DNA of 64,000 nt, taken from positions 4,510,001-4,574,000 of the forward strand of contig NZ_CP042301.2 of NCBI RefSeq assembly GCF_007922615.2. The letters are read 5' to 3'. The notes under the pieces are model-generated. The model saw only the letters and a program-made list of their open reading frames with translations, ran no database searches and was not told the DNA's origin. Both the position numbers and the translations under genes were made by a program. Every line of letters begins with the position of its first letter. Within the stretch, counting starts at the first letter, position 1. This DNA comes from Nitratireductor mangrovi (GTDB taxonomy: Bacteria > Pseudomonadota > Alphaproteobacteria > Rhizobiales > Rhizobiaceae). Below are positions 47,325-63,324 of the stretch, one piece after another.

Positions 47325-48146
47325 ATGATGGGGATGGTCCGCGCCGGACTTGTGCTTGTGGTGCTGATCCCGGCAACGCTCCTCGCCGCCGGCGTGCAGA
47401 TGGTCGCGCTCGCCACCGGCTTTCCCGACCGCGGCCTGATGCCGATGCTCTGGCACCGCATGGCGCTGCGTCTCGTCGGCATCCGCTTGCATCTCAGCGG
47501 CGAACCCGCAACCGACCGGCCGCTGCTGATCGTCGCCAATCACGTCTCCTGGACAGACATACCCGTGCTCGGTGCGCTGATGTCGCTCGGCTTCGTCGCC
47601 CGCGCCGACATGGCCGGCTGGCCGATCTTCGGCTTTCTCGCCAAGCTGCAGCGCAGCATCTTCGTCGAGCGCGACCGCATCCGCACCTCCGCCGCCCAGA
47701 CCAGGGAATTGGGGGAGCGCCTCGCCGAAGGGGATGTCATGGTGCTTTTTGCCGAGGGCACGACGTCGGACGGCAACACACTGTCGCCCTTCAAGAGCAC
47801 ACTCATCGGCGCCGCGCAGGCCGCACTCGCCCAGGTTCAGGAAAAGAAAGGCGGCCCGGCCTCGGTTCGCGTCCAGCCGGTGACCATCGCCTATACGCGC
47901 CTGCACGGCATGCCGATGGGACGTTACCACCGCCGCCATGCCTCATGGATCGGCGACGCCGACCTCATCCCGCATGTCGGCCAGCTGATCCGCGAGGGCG
48001 GCATGGATGTCGAGGTTCATTTCGGCGAGCCGGTCGAGGTGACGCGCGAGAGCGACCGCAAGAAGGTCACGCGCCAGATCGAGGCCGAGATAAGGGAACG
48101 GCTGACTCAGGCGCTGCGCAACCCGCGCCCGTCCTCGCGGGGCTGA
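47325..48146 (+). CDS. plsC: 1-acyl-sn-glycerol-3-phosphate acyltransferase (PlsC-like)
   Basis: A membrane-associated acyltransferase of 273 residues making phosphatidic acid or acylating a related lysolipid such as an ornithine-lipid precursor. There is an N-terminal hydrophobic anchor. The catalytic NHVSWTD block (H-x4-D) is near residue 70, with the substrate motif FAEGTTSDG near 145 (E-G-T-x-S). Two adjacent ATGs (47325 and 47328) are possible starts. The 3' end overlaps the convergent PDE gene by 40 bases. Confidence 0.87.
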   Translation: MMGMVRAGLVLVVLIPATLLAAGVQMVALATGFPDRGLMPMLWHRMALRLVGIRLHLSGEPATDRPLLIVANHVSWTDIPVLGALMSLGFVARADMAGWPIFGFLAKLQRSIFVERDRIRTSAAQTRELGERLAEGDVMVLFAEGTTSDGNTLSPFKSTLIGAAQAALAQVQEKKGGPASVRVQPVTIAYTRLHGMPMGRYHRRHASWIGDADLIPHVGQLIREGGMDVEVHFGEPVEVTRESDRKKVTRQIEAEIRERLTQALRNPRPSSRG

Positions 48147-49978
48147 TCGCCGCAGGCTTCCGTGAGCGCTCGGTATGTGTCGATGTCGCCTGGCCTGCCG
48201 GTGAAGTAGCCCTGGATCAGGTCGCAGCCCTCGGCGCGCAGGAAGTCGAGCTGTGCCTGGCTTTCGACCCCCTCGGCCGCGACCTCGAGCTCGAGCGCGT
48301 GACCGAGCCCGACGATGGAGCGGATGATCGCCGCCGAGTGCTTCATTCGTCCGAGGTTCGCCGTGAAGGAACGGTCGATCTTCAGCGTCGAAAGCGGAAA
48401 CGCCTGCAGGTAGGAGAGCGACGAATAGCCGGTGCCGAAATCGTCGAGCGCGATCCTCACCCCGATCGCCCGCAATTCGTGCAGCACCGACATTGCCTGC
48501 TCGAAATCGTGCACCATCACGCCTTCGGTGATCTCCAGCTCCAGCCGTTCCGGCGGCAGTCCGCACTCGTCCAGGATCGTGGCGACGCGCACGGCCAGCG
48601 TGTCGCTGCGGAAGTGGACCGGCGAGATGTTCACCGCGATGCGCAGCGGGTTGACCCAGCTCGCCGCCTCGCGGCAGGCGCTGCGCAGGATCCATTCCGA
48701 CATCTCGACGATCGTGTTGTCTTCCTCGGCAAGCGGAATGAAGCTCGCCGGCGCAATCAGGCCGCGGCTCGGGTGGTTCCAGCGCACCAGCGCTTCGAAC
48801 GCCGCCACCGCGCCGTCGCGGCCATACTGCGGCTGGTAGTGAAGGGTCAGCGCGTCCGTCCGGAGGGCGTCACTCAGTTCGTTTTTCAGCGTATGTTTGT
48901 CGCGCGCGGCCATCTCGGCGTCGGCGTCGAAGAACACGATTGGTTCGCCGGCGTGGCGCCTGGCCCGCGCAAGGGCCGAACTGGCGTTCGCGAGCAGCGT
49001 GGCCCCATCCGCGCCGTCGGCCGGAAACACCGCGCAGCCGACTGCTATGCTTTGCCGGCGATCGCCAGGCTTGCGGGTTCCCGCTGCGGCCGCAGTACAC
49101 AGTTTTTCTGCAAAACGGCGCAGTTCCTTGCGTCCGCGCGGCGTGCGGATGACGAAGGCGAAGGTGTCCGCCGCGATGTGAAAGAGCGTGGCGTTTCCAC
49201 CAGCCTCGCGAAGCCGCGCCGCGATTGCCTTCATGGCTTCATCGCCGGCTGCATGCCCGAACATGTCGGTGATGTGGCCGTGACCGACCAGGTCGACCTT
49301 CATGACGGCGAAGGGGCGGCGTGACCCTTCGCGTTCGGTCAGGAGGTTCGAGAGAAAATCCGAGAAGGCGGCACGGTTGGGCAGGTCCGTCAGGGGGTCG
49401 TGTCGGGCCAGACGCGCCGCTTCGCGTTCGGCCTGTTTGCGCGCCGAGATGTCGAGTAGCACGTTCACTGCGCCGATCAGTCGGCCGGAGCTGTCGTGGA
49501 TCGGTGTCGGGAACGGTGCGAATGGCACCCGCGTGCCGTCCGGGCGCTCGGCGATCGCCTCGGCGCCGCGCACCGGCCGCTCTTCCCGGATGGCCTGCGC
49601 CATAGGGCAGTCCTCATGCGCCAGCGGCGCGCCGTCTGAACGATAGAGCTGCTTCGTGATGCACCAGCGGTCGACGCCGAGCTTCGGCTCCCGGCCGGCG
49701 AAGGTGACGGCGGCCTTGTTGAAGTAGGTGATGCGGCCGGTGATGTCGGTGGCGTAGACAGGCGTCGGCAACAAGTCGAGCATCGCGCGCACGGCGACCT
49801 CGTCGGGCTGCTCGGGCGCCGAAACGCTGCCCGCCCGGCGTGGTGCCGCGTGATGCGTCACGATGTGCGAAAGCGCGGTTGCAACACGCTCGGACGAAAG
49901 GCCGAGCCCGCCGAGTGACAGCGGTGCGCCGTCCCGCAGCGCGGTGGCTATGCCGGCCGATACGCTCACGAAGCCCAC
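48107..49978 (-). CDS. PAS-GGDEF(degenerate)-EAL cyclic-di-GMP phosphodiesterase
   Basis: A 623-residue cytoplasmic signalling protein. The PAS domain (about 65-185) has YVRW-like DRWC and EDCPMA motifs. A GGDEF-fold domain (195-355) keeps D-x-x-G-H-x-x-G-D (FGHAAGDE), but the GGDEF signature itself reads A-A-D-T-F, so it should not make c-di-GMP. The EAL domain (365-610) is intact: FEALVRW, NISPVHF, LEITEGV, LDDFGTGYSSLSYL, LKIDRSF and AEGVES. Net activity is predicted to be c-di-GMP hydrolysis. It is divergent from the chemoreceptor genes and convergent with plsC. Confidence 0.92.
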   Translation of the reverse strand: MGFVSVSAGIATALRDGAPLSLGGLGLSSERVATALSHIVTHHAAPRRAGSVSAPEQPDEVAVRAMLDLLPTPVYATDITGRITYFNKAAVTFAGREPKLGVDRWCITKQLYRSDGAPLAHEDCPMAQAIREERPVRGAEAIAERPDGTRVPFAPFPTPIHDSSGRLIGAVNVLLDISARKQAEREAARLARHDPLTDLPNRAAFSDFLSNLLTEREGSRRPFAVMKVDLVGHGHITDMFGHAAGDEAMKAIAARLREAGGNATLFHIAADTFAFVIRTPRGRKELRRFAEKLCTAAAAGTRKPGDRRQSIAVGCAVFPADGADGATLLANASSALARARRHAGEPIVFFDADAEMAARDKHTLKNELSDALRTDALTLHYQPQYGRDGAVAAFEALVRWNHPSRGLIAPASFIPLAEEDNTIVEMSEWILRSACREAASWVNPLRIAVNISPVHFRSDTLAVRVATILDECGLPPERLELEITEGVMVHDFEQAMSVLHELRAIGVRIALDDFGTGYSSLSYLQAFPLSTLKIDRSFTANLGRMKHSAAIIRSIVGLGHALELEVAAEGVESQAQLDFLRAEGCDLIQGYFTGRPGDIDTYRALTEACGDQPREDGRGLRSA

Positions 49979-52331
<2,353 letters not shown>

Positions 52332-52450
52332 TGAGAGGTGCCGATCGATATCGCGTCGTGCCGGCCGCCTCGCTGGCCACGAAAAGACTGCGCCGCGGGC
52401 GCGTACGCATTCGAGTCTTCGAGACCTTTCCGGTCGCAAACCATCGCTGA

Positions 52451-54382
<1,932 letters not shown>

Positions 54383-54409
54383 GCGAACCCGGTCACGTTG
54401 AATTGCAAG

Positions 54410-54439
54410 CCGCGCCCTCCGGGGCGCGGTTTCGTTTTT
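54410..54439 (+). terminator. Rho-independent terminator after chemoreceptor 2
   Basis: An 8-bp stem CCGCGCCC/GGGCGCGG with loop TCCG is followed by TTTCGTTTTT. It lies 37 bases after the stop codon. Confidence 0.88.
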
Positions 54440-54514
54440 GAGGAACGGCACCGGGGAGGCGCGGTGAGCCGCACCCCCTGTCCAATTCCTGCGAAAACCG
54501 TTAGAAGCCCGGCC

Positions 54515-55912
<1,398 letters not shown>

Positions 55913-55944
55913 ACGCTGTTGCGGGGCAAGCCCGGGAGACCTGT

Positions 55945-56985
55945 TTGAGCGCCGGCACCAATCTCAAGTTCAGCCCGTCCGGGGCATCGGACAAGGCTCA
56001 CATCGTCCTGACCTTCGACAACAACAAGCATGCGAGCGCCCTCTACGGTCAGTTCGACCAGAACCTCGCCCGCATCGAGCAGCAGCTGTCCGTGGACATC
56101 AGGTCGAAGGGCAACCAGCTCTCCATCCAGGGCGAGGCGAGCGCGGCCGAGCAGGCCCGGCGCGCGCTCGACTATCTCTACGAACTGGCCCAGAAAGGCA
56201 TGGATCTCTCCGGGTCCGAGGTCGACGGTGCGGTCCGCATGGCGATCGCCGCCGACGACCAGCTGAGCCTGCCGACGCTCGAGAAGAAAGGCCGCATGGC
56301 GACCGCGCAGATCACCACCCGAAAGCGCACGATCCACGCCCGCACGCCCAACCAGGACGCCTATATGCGCGCGCTCGACCGCGCCGAGCTGGTGTTCGGC
56401 ATCGGCCCGGCCGGCACCGGAAAGACCTATCTCGCCGTTGCCCATGCCGCCATGCTGCTCGAGCGTGGCCTGGTCGAACGCGTCGTGCTGTCGCGTCCCG
56501 CGGTCGAGGCCGGGGAACGGCTGGGATTCCTGCCGGGCGACATGAAGGAGAAGGTCGATCCCTATCTCAGGCCGCTTTATGACGCGCTCTACGACATGAT
56601 GCCGGCCGACAAGGTCGAGCGCGCTCTCGCCGCCGGGGTCATCGAGATCGCGCCGCTGGCCTTCATGCGCGGCCGCACGCTGGCCCACTCGGCGATCATC
56701 CTCGACGAGGCGCAGAACACGACCACCATGCAGATGAAGATGTTCCTGACCCGGCTTGGCGAGGGCGGACGCATGATCGTCACCGGCGACCCGACGCAGA
56801 TCGACCTGCCGCACAACGCCAGGTCCGGCCTGGTCGAGGCCCTGCATGTGCTGGAGGATGTGCCGGGCATCGTCACCGTGCGCTTCGAGGACAAGGACGT
56901 CGTTCGCCATCCGCTGGTGGCCGAGATCGTGCGTGCCTATGACCGCCACGGTGTCGTGCGCGGGCAGGGCGAGGGGAACGTTTGA
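55945..56985 (+). CDS. ybeZ: PhoH-like ATPase (YbeZ)
   Basis: A cytoplasmic P-loop ATPase/nucleotide-binding protein of 346 residues, partner of the RNase YbeY. Walker A GPAGTGKT is at residues 154-161 and Walker B IILDEAQN near 250, with the PhoH-specific [10 protein letters not shown] just before it and TGDPTQIDL after. The start is a TTG at 55945 (TTGAGCGCC), since no ATG is available near the conserved N-terminus. The stop overlaps the TTG of ybeY. Confidence 0.93.
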   Translation: MSAGTNLKFSPSGASDKAHIVLTFDNNKHASALYGQFDQNLARIEQQLSVDIRSKGNQLSIQGEASAAEQARRALDYLYELAQKGMDLSGSEVDGAVRMAIAADDQLSLPTLEKKGRMATAQITTRKRTIHARTPNQDAYMRALDRAELVFGIGPAGTGKTYLAVAHAAMLLERGLVERVVLSRPAVEAGERLGFLPGDMKEKVDPYLRPLYDALYDMMPADKVERALAAGVIEIAPLAFMRGRTLAHSAIILDEAQNTTTMQMKMFLTRLGEGGRMIVTGDPTQIDLPHNARSGLVEALHVLEDVPGIVTVRFEDKDVVRHPLVAEIVRAYDRHGVVRGQGEGNV

Positions 56986-57524
56986 ACGGCGCCGCCGGCG
57001 AAAGCTCGGCTCGCGGTGGTATCGACATCGACATCGCGGTCACGGTCGAGGCTGGCGACTGGGCTCCGGTCGAACGGCTGGAGCCCCTGGTCCGGCGCGC
57101 GGTCGACGCGACGGTCGGGGACCTCACTCCGAGTTTCGGCCTGACCGGTTTGCAAGCGACGGAACTGGGCGTCACCTTTACCGACGACGAAGCGATCCGG
57201 CAATTGAACGCCCAATGGCGCGGCAAGGACAAGGCGACCAACGTCCTGTCGTTCCCGGCCTTCGCCAATTTTTCGGCCGCCGGCGTTCCGCCCCTGCTCG
57301 GCGACATCGTGATTGCCGCCGAAACGGTCAGCTGCGAGGCCGCCCTGGAAGGCAAGCCGCTCGATCACCATCTCAGCCACCTCGTGGTTCATGGTCTGTT
57401 GCATCTCCTGGGCTATGATCACGAGACCGACGCCGAGGCGGAGGTGATGGAAGCGGCCGAGCGGCGCATCCTCGCGGTGCTTGCCATTGCCGACCCCTAT
57501 GCGCTAACTGATCCGAGCGATTGA
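56982..57524 (+). CDS. ybeY: rRNA maturation endoribonuclease YbeY
   Basis: A zinc-dependent single-strand endoribonuclease in 16S rRNA maturation and ribosome quality control. The zinc motif H-x3-H-x5-H is intact (His137, His141 and His147 in [14 protein letters not shown]). The 180-residue length is normal for alphaproteobacteria. The start is TTG overlapping the ybeZ stop (TTGA), so the pair is co-translated. Confidence 0.95.
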   Translation: MNGAAGESSARGGIDIDIAVTVEAGDWAPVERLEPLVRRAVDATVGDLTPSFGLTGLQATELGVTFTDDEAIRQLNAQWRGKDKATNVLSFPAFANFSAAGVPPLLGDIVIAAETVSCEAALEGKPLDHHLSHLVVHGLLHLLGYDHETDAEAEVMEAAERRILAVLAIADPYALTDPSD

Positions 57525-57534
57525 CAGTACGACG

Positions 57535-58596
57535 ATGAACCAGCGTGAACAGGCCGTGCCCGAGGGCGGCGGCGATGCACAGCCTTCCGGACCGGCCGAA
57601 GACGTTCCCAGTACCGGCGGGGAGGAGCGGTCGAATGGCGGCCTCTCCGCTTTCCAGCGTTTCCTGAACCTTTTCCGGTCCCGCAACGGCTCGACCTTGC
57701 GCGAGGATATCGCCGACGCGCTGGCCGAAGGCGAGGCGCATGGCGCCACCTTCTCGCCAGCCGAACGCGCCATGCTGCACAACATCCTGCGGCTGCGCGA
57801 GGTCCGGGTCGAGGACGTCATGGTGCCGCGGGCCGATATCGAATCGGCCGAACTGTCGACCTCGCTCGGCGACCTTTTGCGCATGTTCGAGGAATCGGGC
57901 CATTCGCGCATGCCGGTCTACGCCGAATCGCTCGACGATCCGCGTGGCATGGTTCACATCCGAGACGTCGTCGCGCATTTGACCAGGACGGCGCGGGCGA
58001 AAAAGACGCGCGGCGCCAGGAAGGCCGTGGACAAGACCACCGGCCTCGACCTCGGCAATGTCGACCTCTCGCGCACAATCGGCGAACTGAACCTCATCCG
58101 CCCCGTGCTGTTCGTGCCGCCGTCGATGCTGGCATCCGACCTGATGAACCGCATGCAGGCCGCGCGCACGCAGATGGCGCTGGTCATCGACGAGTATGGC
58201 GGCACCGACGGGCTGGTCTCGCTGGAGGACATCGTCGAGATGGTCGTCGGCGATATCGAGGACGAGCATGATGACGAGGAACCGCTGATCACCAAGGCCG
58301 GTGACGGGGTCTTCGTGGTCGATGCCCGCGCCGAGATCGACGATGTCGCCGAGGCGATCGGCGAAGGTTTCGCCGCTGGCGAACACAGCGAGGATGTCGA
58401 CACGATCGGCGGCATCATCTTCAACGCGCTCGGCCGCGTCCCGGCGCGCGGCGAGGTGGTGCAGGCCATTCCCGGTTTCGAGTTTCATGTACTCGACGCC
58501 GACCCGCGCCGGGTCAAGCGCGTGAGGATCGTCCAGGGACGATCTCCGGTCAGGCGCGGGCGCGCGGCCAAGGAAACGCCGGTGGAAAGCGGGTGA
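57535..58596 (+). CDS. corC: CorC/hemolysin-C-type CBS-domain protein
   Basis: A 353-residue soluble protein with two CBS domains (RVEDVMVPRADIESAELST near residue 85 and FVPPSMLASDLMNRMQAART near 190). A C-terminal CorC_HlyC domain follows (VDTIGGIIFNALGRVPARGE). Members are linked to magnesium/cobalt efflux or to ion transporters. The name hemolysin is historical. It starts 10 bases after ybeY in the conserved block. Confidence 0.9.
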   Translation: MNQREQAVPEGGGDAQPSGPAEDVPSTGGEERSNGGLSAFQRFLNLFRSRNGSTLREDIADALAEGEAHGATFSPAERAMLHNILRLREVRVEDVMVPRADIESAELSTSLGDLLRMFEESGHSRMPVYAESLDDPRGMVHIRDVVAHLTRTARAKKTRGARKAVDKTTGLDLGNVDLSRTIGELNLIRPVLFVPPSMLASDLMNRMQAARTQMALVIDEYGGTDGLVSLEDIVEMVVGDIEDEHDDEEPLITKAGDGVFVVDARAEIDDVAEAIGEGFAAGEHSEDVDTIGGIIFNALGRVPARGEVVQAIPGFEFHVLDADPRRVKRVRIVQGRSPVRRGRAAKETPVESG

Positions 58597-58670
58597 CCAT
58601 CGGCGCCGCTCGCGGCGCCGGATGTCGCGCTGCCGCTTGGCAGGGAACAACGACGAGGACGGGGTAGCTC

Positions 58671-59573
58671 ATGCCGACACGCAAGCGGATATTTTTCACC
58701 GGCGGGTCGGGCAAGGCCGGCCGGCATGTCGTCCCCTACCTGCTCGATCGTGGCCACCGCGTCGTCAATATCGATCTCACGCCGCTTGACCATCCGGGCG
58801 TCGACAACCTGACCGCGGACATCACCGATTCAGGGCAGATGTTCAACGCGATGACGTCCTACGCCAATTTCGACGAGCTCGAACCCGGAACGGGCGTTCC
58901 CGCCTTCGACGCGGTGGTGCATTTCGCCGCCATTCCGCGCATTCTGATCCACCCCGACAACGAGACCTTCCGCGTCAACGCGGTCGGCACCTACAACGTC
59001 ATCGAGGCGGCGGTTAAGCTCGGCATCCGCAAGATCGTCATCGCCTCCTCCGAGACCACCTACGGCATCTGCTTCGCCGACGGGCTGGCCGACCCGGATT
59101 CGCTCCCGCTCGAGGAGGACTACGACGTTAGTCCGCAGGATTCCTATGCGCTGTCCAAGGTCGTCAACGAAAAGACGGCCCGCGCCTTCGCCCGTCGCTC
59201 CGGCTTCGACATCTACGCGCTGCGCATCGGCAATGTCGTCGAGCCGCATGAATATGCCGAACTGTTTCCGGCCTATTTCGCCAATCCCGCGATGCGCCGG
59301 CGCAACGCGTTCTGCTATATCGACGCCCGCGATCTCGGCCAGATCGTCGATCTCTGCCTGCAAAAGGACGGTCTGGGGTTCCAGCTGTTCAACGCCGGCA
59401 ACGACACCAACGGCATGAACATCCCGACCGCCGAACTCGCCGAGCGCTTCTTTCCCGGCGTGCCGGTCACGCGCGAAATGGGCGAACACGAAGCGCTCTA
59501 TTCCAACCGCAAGATTCGCGAAGTCCTGGGCTTCCGGGAACAGCACGACTGGCGCAAATATGTGAAGGTCTGA
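58671..59573 (+). CDS. NAD-dependent epimerase/dehydratase (extended SDR)
   Basis: A 300-residue Rossmann enzyme. The cofactor loop is TGGSGKAG (G-x-x-G-x-x-G) at residues 9-16, with the acidic NAD-selecting D in [10 protein letters not shown]. The catalytic Ser is in [10 protein letters not shown] and Y-x-x-x-K in [11 protein letters not shown]. The substrate may be a nucleotide sugar or uronate, but this is not determinable. It sits between corC and lnt, a position not usual for this gene type. Confidence 0.88.
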   Translation: MPTRKRIFFTGGSGKAGRHVVPYLLDRGHRVVNIDLTPLDHPGVDNLTADITDSGQMFNAMTSYANFDELEPGTGVPAFDAVVHFAAIPRILIHPDNETFRVNAVGTYNVIEAAVKLGIRKIVIASSETTYGICFADGLADPDSLPLEEDYDVSPQDSYALSKVVNEKTARAFARRSGFDIYALRIGNVVEPHEYAELFPAYFANPAMRRRNAFCYIDARDLGQIVDLCLQKDGLGFQLFNAGNDTNGMNIPTAELAERFFPGVPVTREMGEHEALYSNRKIREVLGFREQHDWRKYVKV

Positions 59574-59692
59574 CCGGGCGTCGGAATTCGCGTTGTGGGC
59601 CACGTCCCGTCCGGCTCCGCGCAATCCACGTTTGGCAGCTTTCGGCGCGGTTGCTACACCTCGGGCAGCTGATTCGCTTACTGGACGCCTTG

Positions 59693-61288
59693 ATGGAAGA
59701 CCTTGCCGCGCGCCTGATCTTGCTGTGGGGATGGCGGCGGGCGCTGGTTGCCTTCCTCGCCGGGGCGATCGCCGTGCTCGGCCAGGCGCCGTACGACTTC
59801 TTTCCCGCCTGTTTCGTTTCCTTCACGGTGCTGGTCTGGCTGCTCGACGGCGTCGCGCCCGAAGAGGGCGGCGGATTAGCCGCTCGCTGGAGGGCGTCCT
59901 TCGCGGTGGGATGGTGGTTCGGGTTCGGCTATTTCCTGGCCGGGCTGTGGTGGGTCGGCCAGGCTCTGCTGGTCGATGCCGACCAATTCGCATGGGCGCT
60001 TCCGCTCGCCGTGCTCGGCCTGCCGGCGGTGCTGGCCCTGTTCTATGGTGTCGCCACCCTGCTTGCCAGGCTCGCCTGGAGCGAGGGCCTGGGCCGTGTC
60101 GCGGCGCTCGCCGCCGGCTTCGGTATCGCCGAATGGCTGCGAACCTTCGTTCTGACCGGATTTCCCTGGAATGCGATCGGCTATGCCGCCATGCCGCTGC
60201 CGCTGCTGATGCAGTCGGTCCAGCTCGTCGGACTGGCCGGCATGAACGTGCTGGCCGTCTTCATCTTCGCCGCGCCTTCCTTGCTGGCCGGGCGCCAGCA
60301 TCTCCGCATCGGCCTGGCGGCGTGCCTGCTTCTTGCCGCCGCCCATGCCGGCTATGGCTACCTCCGGCTTGCCGCCGTGCCCGACCCGGCAGAGGCGAAG
60401 AGCCTTCCGGTGCGCATCGTCCAGCCGTCAGTGTCGCAGGCCGGCAAGTGGGATGTCGGCGAACGGACCCGCATCATGGAGACGCTCCTGTCGCTGACCC
60501 GGCGGCCGCCATCGCAAGGCCGGCCGAAGCCCGAACTGGTCGTCTGGCCCGAAACCGCCGTACCCTTCGTCATTACCGAACGTCCCGAGGCGCTCGCCGC
60601 CATCGGCGAGGCGCTCGATGCCGGCCAGACCCTGTTTTTGGGTGCGGTGCGCTCGGAGGCAGCTGCGACCGGTGGAGAGGAACCCCGCTACTACAACGCG
60701 GTGGTCGCGATCGACGGCAGTGGCGAGATCGTCGATGCCGCCGACAAGGTACACTTGGTTCCCTTCGGCGAATATCTGCCATTCGAAGCGACGCTGAAGC
60801 TGGCCGGTCTCAGCACCGTCGCCGAGACGGTTGGCGGTTTCTCCGCCGGCTCCGCGCGCCGCACCCTCGAGGTGCCGGGCGGTGTCGTTGCCCTGCCGCT
60901 GATCTGCTACGAGATCATCTTCCCCGATCTGCTCGATGACGGTGCCGCGGTGGCCGACATCATCGTCAACGTGACCAACGATGCCTGGTTCGGCGACACG
61001 CCGGGCCCCTATCAGCATTTCCGTCAGGCGCAGGTGCGGGCGGTCGAGGCCGGGCTGCCGCTGATTCGCTCGGCCAACAACGGCATTTCGGCGGTTCTCG
61101 ACGACAAGGGACGGGTCCTTGACGCCTTCGCGCTGGACGCTGTCGGCATTCTCGACGTCGAACTGGCCGTTCCGGCGCGTTCCGGCACCCCTGACTGGCC
61201 ACCGGCGTTTAATGGGTTCTTGATAATATTGTTCTTTGCAACCATGGCTTGTGGTATGAATCTGACCCAGAGGCTACGGTCAACTTGA
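59693..61288 (+). CDS. lnt: apolipoprotein N-acyltransferase
   Basis: An inner-membrane enzyme adding the third acyl chain to lipoproteins. The 531 residues have N-terminal helices, then a periplasmic nitrilase-like domain with the catalytic triad Glu ([10 protein letters not shown]), Lys ([15 protein letters not shown]) and Cys ([11 protein letters not shown]), and a last helix at the C-terminus. ATG 59693 gives [16 protein letters not shown]; an earlier in-frame Met 42 bases upstream is less likely. Confidence 0.95.
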   Translation: MEDLAARLILLWGWRRALVAFLAGAIAVLGQAPYDFFPACFVSFTVLVWLLDGVAPEEGGGLAARWRASFAVGWWFGFGYFLAGLWWVGQALLVDADQFAWALPLAVLGLPAVLALFYGVATLLARLAWSEGLGRVAALAAGFGIAEWLRTFVLTGFPWNAIGYAAMPLPLLMQSVQLVGLAGMNVLAVFIFAAPSLLAGRQHLRIGLAACLLLAAAHAGYGYLRLAAVPDPAEAKSLPVRIVQPSVSQAGKWDVGERTRIMETLLSLTRRPPSQGRPKPELVVWPETAVPFVITERPEALAAIGEALDAGQTLFLGAVRSEAAATGGEEPRYYNAVVAIDGSGEIVDAADKVHLVPFGEYLPFEATLKLAGLSTVAETVGGFSAGSARRTLEVPGGVVALPLICYEIIFPDLLDDGAAVADIIVNVTNDAWFGDTPGPYQHFRQAQVRAVEAGLPLIRSANNGISAVLDDKGRVLDAFALDAVGILDVELAVPARSGTPDWPPAFNGFLIILFFATMACGMNLTQRLRST

Positions 61289-61344
61289 GAGGGTGAAAGC
61301 CGCTAAAGGCAGGCATACATTGCCAAATCGCCGTCTTTTCCCCT

Positions 61345-61365
61345 GCCCGAAATGGGGCTTCGGGC
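61345..61365 (+). other. hairpin in the leader of the XRE regulator gene
   Basis: GCCCGAA/TTCGGGC with a 7-base loop, about 55 bases after lnt and before the regulator. It has no T-run and its role is unknown. Confidence 0.4.
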
Positions 61366-61420
61366 GCTTGGGGAACAGTTGGAGCCAAGAGACAAGCCCG
61401 TGCCAAACGGCGAGGTACCT

Positions 61421-61837
61421 ATGCCTGACAACAAGAAAAAACCAAACCCGATCGACATACACGTCGGGAGCAGGGTCCGCTTGCGCAGGAACATGCTCGG
61501 GATGAGCCAGGAAAAGCTTGGCGAAAGTCTCGGGGTGACCTTTCAGCAGATCCAGAAATACGAAAAGGGAACCAACCGCGTCGGCGCCAGCCGGCTGCAG
61601 GCCATCGCGACGATCCTCAACGTCCCGGTGTCGTTCTTCTTCGAGGACGCGCCGGTCGAATCGGCTCCCGGTGCCAAGGGTTTTGCGGAGGACCGCTCGA
61701 CGAACTATGTCGTCGATTTCCTCGGCAGCACCGAGGGCCTGCAGCTCAACCGGGCCTTCGTAAAGATCGCCGACTCGCGCGTCCGCAGAAGGGTCATCGA
61801 CCTCGTCAAGGCGCTGGCGGCCGACGAAGAAAGCTGA
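61421..61837 (+). CDS. XRE-family transcriptional regulator
   Basis: A 138-residue Cro/CI-type regulator. The helix-turn-helix spans about residues 22-76 (MSQEKLGESLGVTFQQIQKYEKGTN, described in parts). The C-terminal 60 residues (NYVVDFLGSTEGLQLNRAF; VRRRVIDLVKAL) form a helical dimerisation tail common to rhizobial homologues. Its position just before metK is conserved in this order, suggesting a link to methionine/SAM metabolism, though this is unproven. ATG 61421 is used. Confidence 0.9.
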   Translation: MPDNKKKPNPIDIHVGSRVRLRRNMLGMSQEKLGESLGVTFQQIQKYEKGTNRVGASRLQAIATILNVPVSFFFEDAPVESAPGAKGFAEDRSTNYVVDFLGSTEGLQLNRAFVKIADSRVRRRVIDLVKALAADEES

Positions 61838-61928
61838 AGCCCGCGGGGATTTTCCTCAAAGCGTTGGTTTGTCCGGCCTGGAGGTGTTTTCGAGGCCGGA
61901 TTTGCCCCCTTTTGCCCCTTGCGCATCC

Positions 61929-61957
61929 TTGACGATGGTTGCGGGACTTCGCTAACA
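61929..61957 (+). promoter_or_regulatory. metK promoter candidate
   Basis: TTGACG, an exact 17-base spacer and CTAACA lie 57 bases before the metK start. A stem TCCGGCCT/AGGCCGGA near 61874-61902 precedes it and may end the regulator transcript. I found no SAM riboswitch motif here. Confidence 0.5.
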
Positions 61958-62013
61958 GAACCCCGCATCGCGGCAATCCCGCCGCCTTCTTTTCATTCTT
62001 GAGGGGTAAACCC

Positions 62014-63312
62014 GTGGCACGTAAGAACTACCTTTTTACCAGTGAATCCGTTTCGGAAGGTCATCCCGACAAGGTGTGTGACCGCATCTCCGACGAAATC
62101 GTCGATCTCGTCTACAAGGAAGCCAGGAAAGCCGGAATGGACCCCTGGAAGGTGCGTGTCGCCTGCGAGACGCTCGCCACGACCAACCGCGTGGTCATTG
62201 CTGGCGAGGTCCGCGTGCCGGAAAGCCTGATCAAGAAGGACAAGACCGGCAAGGTCATGCAGGACTCCTTCGGCAATCCGCTTGTCAACCCGTCGAAGTT
62301 CCGGTCGGCCGCCCGCAAGGCCATCCGCTCGATCGGCTACGAACAGGACGGTTTCCACTGGAAGACGGCCAAGATCGACGTGCTCCTGCACGGCCAGTCG
62401 CCCGACATCGGTCAGGGTGTCGACAATTCTTCCGATAGGCAGGGCGAGGAAGGCGCGGGCGACCAGGGCATCATGTTCGGTTATGCCTGCCGCGAGACGC
62501 CGGACCTCATGCCCGCGCCGATCTACTACTCGCATAAGATCCTCGAACTGCTCGCCGAGGCGCGCAAGTCGGGCGAGGGCGACGCCGCCAAGCTTGGCCC
62601 GGACGCCAAGAGCCAGGTCACCGTGCGTTACATCGACGGCCGGCCGGCCGAGGTGACGCAGATCGTGCTCTCGACCCAGCACCTCGACGCCTCCTGGGAC
62701 AACAAGAAGGTCCGCTCGGTCGTCGAGCCCTATATTCGCGAGGCGCTCTCGACCGGCGGCATCACCATCTCCGACGACTGCAACTGGTACATCAACCCGA
62801 CCGGCAAGTTCGTCATCGGCGGTCCCGACGGTGATGCCGGCCTCACCGGCCGCAAGATCATCGTCGACACCTATGGCGGCGCGGCCGCCCATGGCGGCGG
62901 CGCCTTTTCGGGCAAGGACACCACCAAGGTCGACCGCTCGGCCGCCTACGCGGCGCGCTACCTGGCAAAGAACGTGGTCGCCGCGAAGCTTGCCGAGCGC
63001 TGCTCGATCCAGCTTTCCTACGCGATCGGCGTCGCGCAGCCGCTGTCGGTCTATGTCGACATGCATGGCACCGGCAAGGTGGCCGAGGAAGTGGTGGAAA
63101 AGGCGATCCGCGAGGTCATGGACCTGTCGCCGGGCGGCATCCGCCGCCATCTCGACCTGAACAAGCCGATCTACGCCAAGACCGCGGCCTATGGCCACTT
63201 CGGCCGCAAGCCCGGCCGTGACGGTTCCTTCTCCTGGGAGAAGACCGACCTCGTCAAGGCGCTCAAGGAAGCCGTCGGCAACGAGGAAGCCAAGGCGCGT
63301 CTGGCCGCCTGA
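62014..63312 (+). CDS. metK: S-adenosylmethionine synthetase
   Basis: Makes SAM from methionine and ATP. At 432 residues it is longer than the E. coli enzyme (384), as is usual in alphaproteobacteria, which carry small insertions. Motifs are [13 protein letters not shown] at the N-terminus, [12 protein letters not shown] (ATP loop), [21 protein letters not shown] and GGGAFSGKD. The start is GTG at 62014 with a GAGGGG site; the in-frame extension upstream overlaps the promoter. Confidence 0.97.
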   Translation: MARKNYLFTSESVSEGHPDKVCDRISDEIVDLVYKEARKAGMDPWKVRVACETLATTNRVVIAGEVRVPESLIKKDKTGKVMQDSFGNPLVNPSKFRSAARKAIRSIGYEQDGFHWKTAKIDVLLHGQSPDIGQGVDNSSDRQGEEGAGDQGIMFGYACRETPDLMPAPIYYSHKILELLAEARKSGEGDAAKLGPDAKSQVTVRYIDGRPAEVTQIVLSTQHLDASWDNKKVRSVVEPYIREALSTGGITISDDCNWYINPTGKFVIGGPDGDAGLTGRKIIVDTYGGAAAHGGGAFSGKDTTKVDRSAAYAARYLAKNVVAAKLAERCSIQLSYAIGVAQPLSVYVDMHGTGKVAEEVVEKAIREVMDLSPGGIRRHLDLNKPIYAKTAAYGHFGRKPGRDGSFSWEKTDLVKALKEAVGNEEAKARLAA

Positions 63313-63324
63313 GCAGCATCAACG

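Noticed and set aside
61838..62013. SAM riboswitch in the metK leader
   Set aside because: I could not find the core of SAM-I, SAM-II or SAM/SAH elements. After the promoter only about 50 bases of leader remain, with just a tiny GGGT/ACCC stem at the ribosome site.
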